Positions 1 through 7,050 of a stretch of DNA of 12,690 nucleotides are shown in pieces (position 1 is the first letter of the stretch; every line of letters begins with the position of its first letter). Under the pieces are notes generated by a model. It did no database searches, was not told the DNA's origin, and saw only the letters and a list, made by a program, of their open reading frames with translations. The translations under genes were made by a program, and so were the position numbers. Source of the stretch: an uncultured Faecalicoccus sp. (lineage in GTDB: Bacteria > Bacillota_I > Bacilli_A > Erysipelotrichales > Erysipelotrichaceae); contig CABVDD010000050.1 in assembly GCA_902497095.1 (NCBI GenBank), forward strand, positions 1-12,690. The letters are read 5' to 3'.

Positions 1-87
1 GGCGTTTTTTTGATGGTTTGACAGGAATATGAGAAAAACAAGGATCCGAAAAAAGTAAAAGAGCTGAAACGCTCAGATGATCTGTAA
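1..87 (+). other. Possible 3' end of an upstream gene, interrupted by TGA
   Basis: All three plus frames close within this stretch: TGA at 11-13, TGA at 19-21 and TGA at 30-32. The frame starting at position 1 reads GVFLMV, TGA (19-21), then QEYEKNKDPKKVKELKRSDD and a final L before TAA (85-87). The part after the TGA looks like a charged cytoplasmic tail, and the part before it is hydrophobic, as at the end of a membrane protein. The TAA lies in the arm of a possible terminator. Either the upstream gene stops at one of the TGA codons and the rest is spacer, or this is the broken tail of a longer gene. Too little is present to name a family. Confidence 0.25.
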
Positions 88-119
88 AAATCATCTATTC
101 GTTACAGCCCCTTTTTTTT
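82..119 (+). terminator. Weak candidate intrinsic terminator before parE
   Basis: CTGTAA (82-87) can pair with TTACAG (102-107) around a 14-nt loop. Four C residues and a run of eight T residues (112-119) follow. The stem is only 6 bp and the C-stretch separates it from the T-tract, so termination may be inefficient. It would separate the upstream gene from parE. Confidence 0.35.
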
Positions 120-226
120 ATTCTTAATTGGTTTTGGAAGTTTCATTGTATTTATTGATTTTGTTTATAAAATAGGCGATTTTTTCCTTTTTAATTAGAA
201 TTTACCATTCTTTATGTAGAAAACTT

Positions 227-235
227 TGATATAAT
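227..235 (+). promoter_or_regulatory. Extended -10 promoter for the parE operon
   Basis: TGATATAAT is a perfect extended -10 element (TGn followed by TATAAT at 230-235). No good -35 hexamer lies 16-18 nt upstream (the sequence there is around ATTCTT, 207-212), which is common for extended -10 promoters. The predicted transcription start is at about 242-243, at or next to an in-frame ATG. The preceding 100 nt is very T/A-rich. Confidence 0.65.
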
Positions 236-247
236 TGTAACTATGCG

Positions 248-253
248 AAAGGA
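248..253 (+). promoter_or_regulatory. Ribosome binding site that selects the parE start
   Basis: AAAGGA lies 7 nt before ATG 261. No Shine-Dalgarno sequence precedes the in-frame ATG at 243, which coincides with the predicted transcription start. This favours 261 as the main start codon. Confidence 0.65.
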
Positions 254-260
254 TGATCAA

Positions 261-2192
261 ATGCCAAATAAGACATATGATGAGAATAGTATTGTAATTC
301 TGGAAGGGTTAGAAGCAGTTCGTAAACGTCCAGGTATGTACATTGGTTCTACGGATTCCAGAGGTCTTCACCATCTTGTGTGGGAAATCGTAGATAATGC
401 GATCGATGAAGCTTTAAATGGTTATGGGAATAAAATTCAAATCACATTGAATGCTGATGGCAGCGTTACGGTAGAAGATCATGGACGTGGAATGCCAGTA
501 GGTAAGCATAAATCCGGCGTAAGCACATTGGAAGTTATTTTTACGGTACTTCATGCCGGCGGTAAATTTACCAGTAGTGGAGGTTATCAAAGCGCTGGTG
601 GTTTACACGGGGTAGGAGCCAGTGTAGTAAATGCACTTTGTTCCTGGTGTAAAGTCACAGTACATGATGGAAAAAATGTATGGTCCATGCTTTTTGAAGA
701 TGGTGGAAAGAAAGTTGGAAAACTTGAAAAAATTGGTAAAACAAATCGTACAGGCAGTACGGTTCAGTTTTTACCAGATCCTAATATTTTTAAACAAAAT
801 CGATTTTCTTTTTCAAAAATTTGTGAACGAGCACAAGAAGATGCTTTCCTTCTAGAAGGACTTGAGATGCATGTAATAGACCTTCGAAAAGAGAAACGAG
901 AAATGGTCTATCAATATGAGAATGGTTTACAGGCTTTTATTGAAGAAATTGATAAAGATCATACACCTATGCATGATCCTGTCAGCTTTGAAGGAAATAA
1001 TAATGGCATTCAGGTGCGCGGATGTTTTCAATATACGGATGATTATCAAGAAAATGTATTTAGTTTTACAAATATGGTTCGTACTCGTGATGGGGGAAGT
1101 CATGAAACTGGTGCCAAACAGGCTTTTACAAAAGTGTTCAATGAATATGCACGAAAAAATGGTTTCTTAAAAGATAAAGACAAAGGCTTTGATGGCAGTG
1201 ATGTTCGAGAAGGATTAACGTTGGTCATTAATTTAACGATTCCGGAAAATCTTCTTCAATTTGAAGGACAGACAAAGGAAAAGCTGGGAACACCGGAAGC
1301 TAAATCCGCAACAGATGCGATCGTCAGTGAAAATTTACGTTATTTTTTAGAGGAAAATAAAGAGATAGCACAAGCTTTAGTCAGAAAAATAGTAAAAGCT
1401 GCCAATGCGAGAAATGCAGCTCGTAAAGCTAGAGAAGATGCACGTAAGGGAAAAGGAAAACAAAAGGCTGAAAGAGTTTTATCTGGAAAACTAGCCAATG
1501 CACAAAGCAAAGATGCAAGAAAGAAGGAACTGTATCTTGTCGAAGGTGATTCTGCCGGCGGTAGTGCTAAACAGGGAAGGGATTCTAAATATCAGGCTAT
1601 TTTGCCACTTCGAGGAAAAGTCTTAAATACAGAAAAAGCATCTTTGGAAAACATTGAAAAAAATGAAGAGTTGAATACTATCATCCATGCTTTAGGTGCT
1701 GGTGTTGGCAAAGACTTTACAGCAGAAGATTCTAATTACTATAAAGTTATTATCATGACCGATGCCGATGATGATGGTGCTCATATTCAAAATCTTTTGT
1801 TGACTTTCTTTTATCGTTATATGCGTGATTTGATTGATAAGGAAATGCTTTATATTGCTTTGCCGCCTTTATATCGCATCGCAAAGGGAAAACAGGAATA
1901 TTACTTGTACACAGATGAAGAATTGGATGAAAAGAAAAAAGAATTAAAAAACGGATATACTATTACACGATACAAAGGTCTTGGTGAAATGAACGCAACG
2001 CAGTTATGGGACACTACAATGAATCCAGAGACACGTACATTGATTTGTGTGACAATAGAAAACGCTGTCATGGCAGAGCGTCGAGTTCATGAACTGATGG
2101 GAGATAAAGCAGAACTTCGCCGAAATTGGATCGAAGATAATGTTGTATTCACTTTAGAAGATGATTATGCAAAGGAGGTGCGTCATGAGTAA
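261..2192 (+). CDS. parE: DNA topoisomerase IV subunit B (ParE)
   Basis: This is the ATPase subunit of topoisomerase IV, which with ParC decatenates sister chromosomes and relaxes supercoils. From ATG 261 it is 643 aa, the usual length for Gram-positive ParE. The GHKL ATPase domain has EIVDNAIDEA with the Mg/ATP-binding Asn at about residue 46, and the glycine-rich GGLHGVGASVVNAL segment. The C-terminal TOPRIM domain shows ELYLVEGDSAGGSAKQGRD (catalytic Glu about 428) and DADDDGAHI (metal-binding Asp about 501 and 503). PLRGKVLNTEKA and the pairing with parC fit ParE rather than GyrB. I chose ATG 261 because AAAGGA lies 7 nt upstream; an in-frame ATG at 243 would add MRKDDQ and sits at the predicted transcript 5' end. 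The stop codon overlaps the parC start. Confidence 0.96.
   Translation: MPNKTYDENSIVILEGLEAVRKRPGMYIGSTDSRGLHHLVWEIVDNAIDEALNGYGNKIQITLNADGSVTVEDHGRGMPVGKHKSGVSTLEVIFTVLHAGGKFTSSGGYQSAGGLHGVGASVVNALCSWCKVTVHDGKNVWSMLFEDGGKKVGKLEKIGKTNRTGSTVQFLPDPNIFKQNRFSFSKICERAQEDAFLLEGLEMHVIDLRKEKREMVYQYENGLQAFIEEIDKDHTPMHDPVSFEGNNNGIQVRGCFQYTDDYQENVFSFTNMVRTRDGGSHETGAKQAFTKVFNEYARKNGFLKDKDKGFDGSDVREGLTLVINLTIPENLLQFEGQTKEKLGTPEAKSATDAIVSENLRYFLEENKEIAQALVRKIVKAANARNAARKAREDARKGKGKQKAERVLSGKLANAQSKDARKKELYLVEGDSAGGSAKQGRDSKYQAILPLRGKVLNTEKASLENIEKNEELNTIIHALGAGVGKDFTAEDSNYYKVIIMTDADDDGAHIQNLLLTFFYRYMRDLIDKEMLYIALPPLYRIAKGKQEYYLYTDEELDEKKKELKNGYTITRYKGLGEMNATQLWDTTMNPETRTLICVTIENAVMAERRVHELMGDKAELRRNWIEDNVVFTLEDDYAKEVRHE
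2171..2180 (+). promoter_or_regulatory. Strong ribosome binding site for parC inside parE
   Basis: AAAGGAGGTG lies inside the parE 3' end, with the AGGAGG core 6 nt before ATG 2185. It settles the parC start; the upstream in-frame ATG codons at 2161 and 2167 lack such a site. Confidence 0.85.
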
Positions 2193-4665
2193 GTCAAACA
2201 CAGAACAAAAACATCATATTTTAAAAAACTCACTGGAAGACATCATGGCGGATCGCTTTGCGCGCTATTCTAAATATATCATTCAAGAGCGTGCTTTACC
2301 GGATGCAAGAGATGGTTTAAAACCGGTTCAAAGACGTATCTTATATGCCATGTATGAAGATGGAAATACATATAATAAGCCGTATCGTAAAAGTGCTAAA
2401 ACAGTTGGTAATGTTATTGGTAATTATCATCCTCATGGGGATAGTTCGGTTTATGATGCGATGGTACGTTTATCTCAATCCTGGAAAATTGCAGATCCTT
2501 TGATTGATATGCAGGGAAACAATGGATCGATAGATGATGATCCAGCCGCTGCAATGCGATATACGGAAGCAAGACTTTCAAAAATTTCTGATTATTTATT
2601 GCAGGATATTGAAAAGGATACAGTAGAATGGGCACCTAATTTCTCTGATGAAAAGATGGAACCTACGGTCCTGCCTGCTCGTTATCCTAATTTATTGGTA
2701 AATGGCATTACTGGAATTGCTGCAGGTTATGCGACCAATATCCCGCCTCATAATTTAAATGAAGTTGTAGATGCAGCTATCTATCGAATTCAACATCCGC
2801 AATGTGATTTATCAGAATTAATGCAGATCGTTAAAGGTCCAGATTTTCCAACAGGTGGCATTGTTATGGGAATTGAAGGTATCAAAGAAGCTTTTTCAAA
2901 AGGTAAAGGTAAAGTCTTGATACGTTCTAGGGTCCATGTAGAACAAACGCGTACGATTAAACAACTTGTGGTAACTGAAATCCCTTATGAAGTAATCAAA
3001 AGCCAGCTTGTAAAGAAGATCGATGACATTCGCATCAATAAAAAAATTGACGGGATCTTAGATGTACGTGATGAAAGTGATAGAAATGGTTTACGTATTA
3101 TCATTGATTTAAAAAAGGATTGTGCAGATGAAACGATTTTAAATTACTTATATAAAAATACAGATTTACAGATTTCATATAACTATAATGTTATTGCGAT
3201 AGTTAATAAAGCACCAGTGCTCATGTCTTTGCCGATGGCATTGGATGCGTTTATTCAACATCGTGAAAATGTTGTTTTACGACGTAGTCATTATGATTTA
3301 AAGGCAAAAAAAGAAAGAGCGCATATTTTAGAAGGATTGATCAAAGCTGTAAGCGTCATGGATGAAATCATTTCTATTATTCGTTCTTCAAGTGATAAAA
3401 CAGATGCCAAAAACAATTTGATTTCTCGCTTTGCCTTTTCCAAAGAACAAGCGGAAGCTATCGTCATTATGCGATTATATCGTTTGACACATACAGATAT
3501 CAAAGAATTGCAGGATGAATACGATACGCTTTCTAAAGATATGCAAATTTTAGAAGGTATAGTTATAAACAAGAAAAAGTTACATGCCCTATTGATCAAA
3601 GAATTAAAAGAGGTAAATGAAACTTTTAAGACGCCAAGACGTAGCGAAATTCAAAATGATATTCAAGAAATTGTGATCGATGAAAAAGCTATGATAGCTG
3701 ATGAACAAGTCATGGTAACGATTACTAAAGATGGTTATGTTAAACGTGTAAGTTTGCGTTCTTATAATGCTTCACAAGACAGTATAAGCGGACATAAAGA
3801 TGGTGATTTTATCGTTGGTGGCGGACAAGCTAGTACTTTACAGACATTGCTCTTTTTTACCAATAGAGGTACTTATGGGTATTTGCCGGTATATTCAATA
3901 GAGGAAGCAAAATGGAAAGATCTAGGAAAACATATCAGCAGTTATTTAAAAGTGGATTCCTCGGAGAAAATCATTGATGCTTATTTATTGGATAGTTTTG
4001 ATAAACATGTCGAATTGGTCTTTGCATCCGCATTAGGCATGATCAAACGAACATCTTTAAAAGATTTACAAGTTTCACGTTCCAATAAAACGATGGTATG
4101 CATGAAAGTTGGATCTGCTGATGAAATGATTTCCACTAAACCATCGATGGCTAGTGAAGATCAAATCATATTGGTCACACAAAATGGTTTTGCCTTGACG
4201 TATCCAGTAATGCAGGTTCCACAAGTTTCGGCTAAATCAAAAGGTGTTAAATCGATGAACCTGACAAAAGATGATCGTGTGCAGGACATGTTAGTTTGTT
4301 CAGATTTACAAGGACAGATCTTATTTATGACAAAAGAAGGCCAAATGAAACGTGTTAAAATGGATTCCATCGCACAATTTAATCGACCGGCTAAAGGCAA
4401 TCGTATTTGTAAGCTGATCAAATCAAATCCAAGTCAGATTTATAAGATGAAAGAAATACGTAATCTACAAAATGAGATAGTTTTAGAAAGCGATGAAATA
4501 CTTCGTTTTGTACCAGCTTCTATTTCTTTGATGTCAGTAGAATCAACATTCTCTAGCCCATTTGGTAAATTAGAAACTTTTAGCATACCTGAGCATCTTG
4601 ATCCTATTCTGGATGGAAGCTGGCAGGAAGAGGAAAGTGAACAGCTTTCACTTTTTGAGGTATAG
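2185..4665 (+). CDS. parC: DNA topoisomerase IV subunit A (ParC)
   Basis: This is the DNA-cleaving subunit of topoisomerase IV, 826 aa. The breakage-reunion domain carries the active-site Tyr126 in AAMRYTEARLS. The quinolone-determining region reads HPHGDSSVYDAM, with Ser87 and Asp91 at the positions usually mutated in fluoroquinolone resistance; both are the normal residues here. The C-terminal half contains the beta-pinwheel repeats. The segment with KWKDLGKHISSY resembles Gram-positive ParC, and I see no GyrA-box (QRRGGKG), so this is ParC and not GyrA. The ATG overlaps the parE stop (ATGAGTAA), so translation is probably coupled and keeps the subunits stoichiometric. Unusually, the protein ends in QLSLFEV, which fits the sliding-clamp binding consensus. 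Confidence 0.96.
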   Translation: MSKSNTEQKHHILKNSLEDIMADRFARYSKYIIQERALPDARDGLKPVQRRILYAMYEDGNTYNKPYRKSAKTVGNVIGNYHPHGDSSVYDAMVRLSQSWKIADPLIDMQGNNGSIDDDPAAAMRYTEARLSKISDYLLQDIEKDTVEWAPNFSDEKMEPTVLPARYPNLLVNGITGIAAGYATNIPPHNLNEVVDAAIYRIQHPQCDLSELMQIVKGPDFPTGGIVMGIEGIKEAFSKGKGKVLIRSRVHVEQTRTIKQLVVTEIPYEVIKSQLVKKIDDIRINKKIDGILDVRDESDRNGLRIIIDLKKDCADETILNYLYKNTDLQISYNYNVIAIVNKAPVLMSLPMALDAFIQHRENVVLRRSHYDLKAKKERAHILEGLIKAVSVMDEIISIIRSSSDKTDAKNNLISRFAFSKEQAEAIVIMRLYRLTHTDIKELQDEYDTLSKDMQILEGIVINKKKLHALLIKELKEVNETFKTPRRSEIQNDIQEIVIDEKAMIADEQVMVTITKDGYVKRVSLRSYNASQDSISGHKDGDFIVGGGQASTLQTLLFFTNRGTYGYLPVYSIEEAKWKDLGKHISSYLKVDSSEKIIDAYLLDSFDKHVELVFASALGMIKRTSLKDLQVSRSNKTMVCMKVGSADEMISTKPSMASEDQIILVTQNGFALTYPVMQVPQVSAKSKGVKSMNLTKDDRVQDMLVCSDLQGQILFMTKEGQMKRVKMDSIAQFNRPAKGNRICKLIKSNPSQIYKMKEIRNLQNEIVLESDEILRFVPASISLMSVESTFSSPFGKLETFSIPEHLDPILDGSWQEEESEQLSLFEV

Positions 4666-4667
4666 AG

Positions 4668-5555
4668 ATGTCTAGAAAAAATGCAAGTGCACTCTGTATT
4701 TTGGTTGCGGCGATATGGGGTGGCGGATTTATTGCGACAGATGCTGCTCTGGCAACTTTTGATCCTTTTACTGTTTTGTTGATTCGTTTTTTAGGTGCTA
4801 GTCTTGTTTGTTGGATCATTGTTGTCATACAAAAAGTTTCCATTACCAAAACAGGTATTTTTAAAGGTGCTGTTTCAGGTATTTTCTTATATTTAGCTTT
4901 TGCTTTTCAGACATTTGGATTGGATTTGACCAATACAGGACAAAATGCTTTTTTAACAGCGGTAAATGTGGTTATGGTACCATACATCGCATGGGTCATT
5001 TTTAAGAAAAAACCTAAATTGATGCAAATTATTGCCAGTATGATATGTCTTGTAGGTATCGGTTGTCTTTCTTTATCAAAAGGAGAATTTCAGTTTTCTT
5101 TTGGAGATACTTTATCTTTGATTTGTGCATTTTTCTTTGCATGCCATTTCATTTCCTTGGAGTATTCGACAAAAGCACAAGATGTACGCCTTATAAATGC
5201 AGTACAAATGTCTGTAGCGGCTATCGTTTCTGTTCCGGGTGCTTTGTTTTTTGAATCTATGCCTTCTTCTATTTCGCCGATGGCAGTATTTAGTTGTCTG
5301 TATATGATTTTGATTGCCACATGGCTGGCTTTTCAATTACAGACCTTAGCTCAAAAATACATAGATTCTTCCAGTGCCAGTGTTCTGCTTTGTACAGAAT
5401 CTTTATTTGCGAACATATTTGGCTTTTTGTTGCTGCATGAAGAAAAAACCGCAATTATGATTGTGGGAGGACTTCTCATTTTTTTATCAGTGATTTTAGT
5501 AGAAGGGGAATCGTTTGATAAAAATAGAATTTTCAAACGGTTGTCAAAAGAGTAA
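4668..5555 (+). CDS. EamA/DMT-superfamily membrane transporter
   Basis: This is a 295-aa integral membrane protein of the drug/metabolite transporter superfamily, with the two tandem EamA repeats and about ten hydrophobic helices expected of the family. Recognisable segments are AAIWGGGFIATDAAL in helix 1, NTGQNAFLTAVNVVMVPY in the first repeat, and the second-repeat segment SASVLLCTESLFANIFGFLL followed by HEEKT. The C terminus is a short basic tail. The substrate cannot be told from sequence; members export amino acids, metabolites or drugs. The ATG lies 2 nt after the parC stop, with GAGG (4657-4660) in the last parC codons acting as ribosome binding site, so it is probably co-transcribed with topoisomerase IV. 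No functional link to the topoisomerase is evident. Confidence 0.88.
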   Translation: MSRKNASALCILVAAIWGGGFIATDAALATFDPFTVLLIRFLGASLVCWIIVVIQKVSITKTGIFKGAVSGIFLYLAFAFQTFGLDLTNTGQNAFLTAVNVVMVPYIAWVIFKKKPKLMQIIASMICLVGIGCLSLSKGEFQFSFGDTLSLICAFFFACHFISLEYSTKAQDVRLINAVQMSVAAIVSVPGALFFESMPSSISPMAVFSCLYMILIATWLAFQLQTLAQKYIDSSSASVLLCTESLFANIFGFLLLHEEKTAIMIVGGLLIFLSVILVEGESFDKNRIFKRLSKE

Positions 5556-5569
5556 AAAAATAGTAATAT
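5541..5569 (+). promoter_or_regulatory. Candidate promoter for the yneF-like gene
   Basis: TTGTCA (5541-5546) and TAATAT (5564-5569) are separated by 17 nt. The -35 matches the consensus at 5 of 6 positions and the -10 at 4 of 6. It lies at the end of the transporter gene and would start transcription about 25 nt before the yneF-like ATG. AT-rich sequence makes chance matches common. Confidence 0.35.
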
Positions 5570-5601
5570 AAAGTATGTAAAATAGTGAGGATGGATTATA
5601 T

Positions 5602-5817
5602 ATGGAGTGGTTAAGTACAATACTTTACACCTTAGTTGGAATTGTTATTGGCGGGATTTTAGGTTTTTATTTCACAAAGAAAAAATTTGAAAAAGAATTA
5701 AAGGAAAATCCACCGATCAATGAGAAGATGATTCGTGCAATGTTTTTACAGATGGGGCGAAAACCTAGTGAAGCACAGATTCGTCAAATCATGAAATCAG
5801 TTAATCAAAATAGATGA
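5602..5817 (+). CDS. yneF: YneF family (UPF0154) small membrane protein
   Basis: This 71-aa protein has one N-terminal transmembrane segment (about residues 5-24, LSTILYTLVGIVIGGILGFY) followed by a basic cytoplasmic part. The conserved UPF0154 core is clear: ENPPINEKMIRAMFLQMGRKPSEAQIRQIMK. In Bacillus subtilis YneF has almost the same length and the same NPPINE and MQMGxKPS signatures. The molecular role is unknown; the family is widespread in Firmicutes. GAGG (5587-5590) lies 11 nt before the ATG, slightly farther than usual. The gene sits alone between the transporter and a strong terminator whose stem begins at the last base of its stop codon. Confidence 0.93.
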   Translation: MEWLSTILYTLVGIVIGGILGFYFTKKKFEKELKENPPINEKMIRAMFLQMGRKPSEAQIRQIMKSVNQNR

Positions 5818-5845
5818 CGAAGAGATTTCTCTTCGTTTTTCTTTT
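5817..5845 (+). terminator. Intrinsic terminator after the yneF-like gene
   Basis: ACGAAGAG (5817-5824) pairs with CTCTTCGT (5829-5836) around a 4-nt loop. TTTTT, C, then TTTT follow (5836-5845). The first base of the stem is the A of the TGA stop codon. It isolates yneF from the PTS operon. Confidence 0.9.
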
Positions 5846-5856
5846 ATACAAATAAT

Positions 5857-5905
5857 ATGTGATATAAAGACTTTTCACATTAAAATGTGGGAAAATTTGT
5901 GAAAA
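5857..5905 (+). promoter_or_regulatory. Nested inverted repeats upstream of the PTS operon (possible operator)
   Basis: ATGTGA (5857-5862) and TCACAT (5875-5880) form an inverted repeat with a 12-nt spacer. TTTTCACA (5872-5879) and TGTGAAAA (5898-5905) form a second, overlapping one, and CACAT/ATGTG (5876-5880/5885-5889) a third. No T-tract follows, so a terminator is unlikely. They lie just upstream of a candidate promoter, where a regulator could bind. The regulator is not identifiable. Confidence 0.4.
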
Positions 5906-5910
5906 AACTA

Positions 5911-5939
5911 TTGCGAATTATGTAAAGTAAACTTAAAAT
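5911..5939 (+). promoter_or_regulatory. Candidate promoter of the mannose-class PTS operon
   Basis: TTGCGA (5911-5916) and TAAAAT (5934-5939) have a 17-nt spacer, giving a predicted start near 5946 and a leader of about 110 nt. A perfect TATAAT also occurs at 5977-5982 but has no good -35 at 16-18 nt, so it could be a second promoter. No sigma-54 type TGGCAC-N5-TTGC element is visible, unlike in many Firmicute mannose operons. Confidence 0.45.
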
Positions 5940-6019
5940 ATAAATGTATGTATTACTGTATAAAAATAGTATGCCCTATAATTTTAAGAATCAAATTTAT
6001 TTTTATGCAGATAACATGA

Positions 6020-6037
6020 TCACTTATCATTAAGTGA
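6020..6037 (+). repeat. Small hairpin in the PTS leader, next to the ribosome binding site
   Basis: TCACTTA (6020-6026) and TAAGTGA (6031-6037) form a 7-bp stem with a TCAT loop, ending 6 nt before the AGGAGG of the IIAB gene. There is no T-tract. It could be an operator half-site pair or an mRNA structure that affects initiation or stability. Confidence 0.45.
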
Positions 6038-6043
6038 ATAGAC

Positions 6044-6050
6044 AGGAGGT
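6044..6050 (+). promoter_or_regulatory. Ribosome binding site that selects the IIAB start
   Basis: AGGAGGT lies 4 nt before ATG 6055 (5 nt from the AGGAGG core). A longer reading frame from GTG 6034 would read through this site and adds residues not expected before the family's N-terminal VGIILASHG. Confidence 0.85.
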
Positions 6051-6054
6051 AAAT

Positions 6055-7032
6055 ATGGTAGGAATTATCCTAGCGAGTCATGGGGAATTTGCCGAAGGAA
6101 TTTTCCAATCGGGATCTATGATCTTTGGAGACCAGGCAAACGTAAAACCTTGCATTTTAAAACCTAGTGAGGGACCTCAGGATATTCGCAAAAAAATGGA
6201 AGATGCGATTGCTTCATTTGATCAGCAGGATGAAATTTTGTTCTTAGTGGATCTTTGGGGCGGAACACCATTCAATCAGGCCAGTGCGCTAAAGGATGGC
6301 CACGACAATTGGGCAATTGTAACGGGGTTGAATTTGCCTATGTTGATTGAGACTTATGCATCAAGAATGAGTATGGACACAGCTCATGAAATTGCCATGC
6401 ATGTCGCTCAAACGGCTAAAGAAGGTGTGCGCATTCAGCCGGAAGATCTTGAACCGGTAGAAGAAGTTAAAGAACAGCAAGCTCCGGTCATGCAACAAGC
6501 TATCCCAGAGGGAACAGTGCTTGGTGATGGACATATCAAATATGTCTTAGCTCGAATTGATACTCGATTATTACATGGACAAGTGGCTACAACGTGGACA
6601 AAATCCACTAATCCAGATCGTATCATCGTTGTTTCAGATAACGTAGCTCATGATGATTTACGTAAAAACATGATTATACAGGCTGCTCCTCCAGGAGTTA
6701 AAGCCCATGTTGTTCCAATTGATAAGATGATTGCGGTCGCAAAAGATCCTCGTTTTGGTGCTACTAAAGCTTTATTGTTGTTTGAAACACCACAGGATGC
6801 TTTAAGAGCAATTAAAGGTGGCGTTGACATTAAGACTTTGAATGTAGGATCCATGGCACATTCTCAGGGTAAAGTTGCGGTTACTAAAGCTTTGGCTTTT
6901 GATAAAGATGATATAAAAACTATGCGTGAGATTGAGAAGCTAGGTGTAAAATTCGATGTACGAAAAGTACCGGCTGACAGTCCTGAAAATATGGATTCAA
7001 TCTTGAAAAAAGCAGAAGCTGAACTTGGATAA
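6055..7032 (+). CDS. manX: PTS mannose-family transporter subunit IIAB
   Basis: This cytoplasmic protein relays phosphate from HPr to the incoming sugar in the mannose/fructose/sorbose PTS class. It is 325 aa, close to E. coli ManX (323 aa). The IIA domain (about 1-135) begins GIILASHGEFAEG with the phosphorylated His9 and contains DLWGGTPFNQ. A charged, Gln-rich linker (about 140-155) leads to the IIB domain, where LARIDTRLLHGQV holds the second phosphorylated His174; E. coli uses His10 and His175. It is the first gene of the operon, followed by IIC after 18 nt. Glucose and mannose are the likely substrates by family; the sequence alone does not settle this. The start at 6055 has a near-perfect ribosome binding site. 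Confidence 0.96.
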   Translation: MVGIILASHGEFAEGIFQSGSMIFGDQANVKPCILKPSEGPQDIRKKMEDAIASFDQQDEILFLVDLWGGTPFNQASALKDGHDNWAIVTGLNLPMLIETYASRMSMDTAHEIAMHVAQTAKEGVRIQPEDLEPVEEVKEQQAPVMQQAIPEGTVLGDGHIKYVLARIDTRLLHGQVATTWTKSTNPDRIIVVSDNVAHDDLRKNMIIQAAPPGVKAHVVPIDKMIAVAKDPRFGATKALLLFETPQDALRAIKGGVDIKTLNVGSMAHSQGKVAVTKALAFDKDDIKTMREIEKLGVKFDVRKVPADSPENMDSILKKAEAELG

Positions 7033-7050
7033 GATTTTTTGGAGGTTAAT

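Noticed and set aside
243..260. ATG 243 as the main parE start
   Set aside because: It has no ribosome binding site and lies at the predicted transcript 5' end, while ATG 261 has AAAGGA at 7 nt and gives a normal ParE N terminus. It is kept only as a possible leaderless start.
631..1170. Two open frames of 74 and 84 codons inside parE
   Set aside because: They lie in another frame of a strongly conserved ParE and show no protein-like features of their own.
2161..2184. Upstream ATG codons (2161, 2167) as parC start
   Set aside because: AAAGGAGG lies between them and ATG 2185, and would be coding if they were used; the parE reading frame also covers this stretch.
2428..2457. Quinolone-resistance mutation in ParC
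   Set aside because: Both key positions carry the usual susceptible-type residues (Ser87, Asp91), so nothing suggests a resistance change.
3291..3599. A 102-codon minus-strand frame inside parC
   Set aside because: It is the antisense shadow of the coiled-coil region of ParC, without a supporting start or motif.
6034..6054. GTG 6034 as the IIAB start
   Set aside because: The frame passes through the AGGAGG site, and the family starts directly with VGIILASHG as from ATG 6055.
5846..6054. Riboswitch or small RNA in the PTS leader
   Set aside because: Only short, simple inverted repeats are visible; there is no multi-helix structure, no conserved aptamer pattern and no terminator between promoter and gene.
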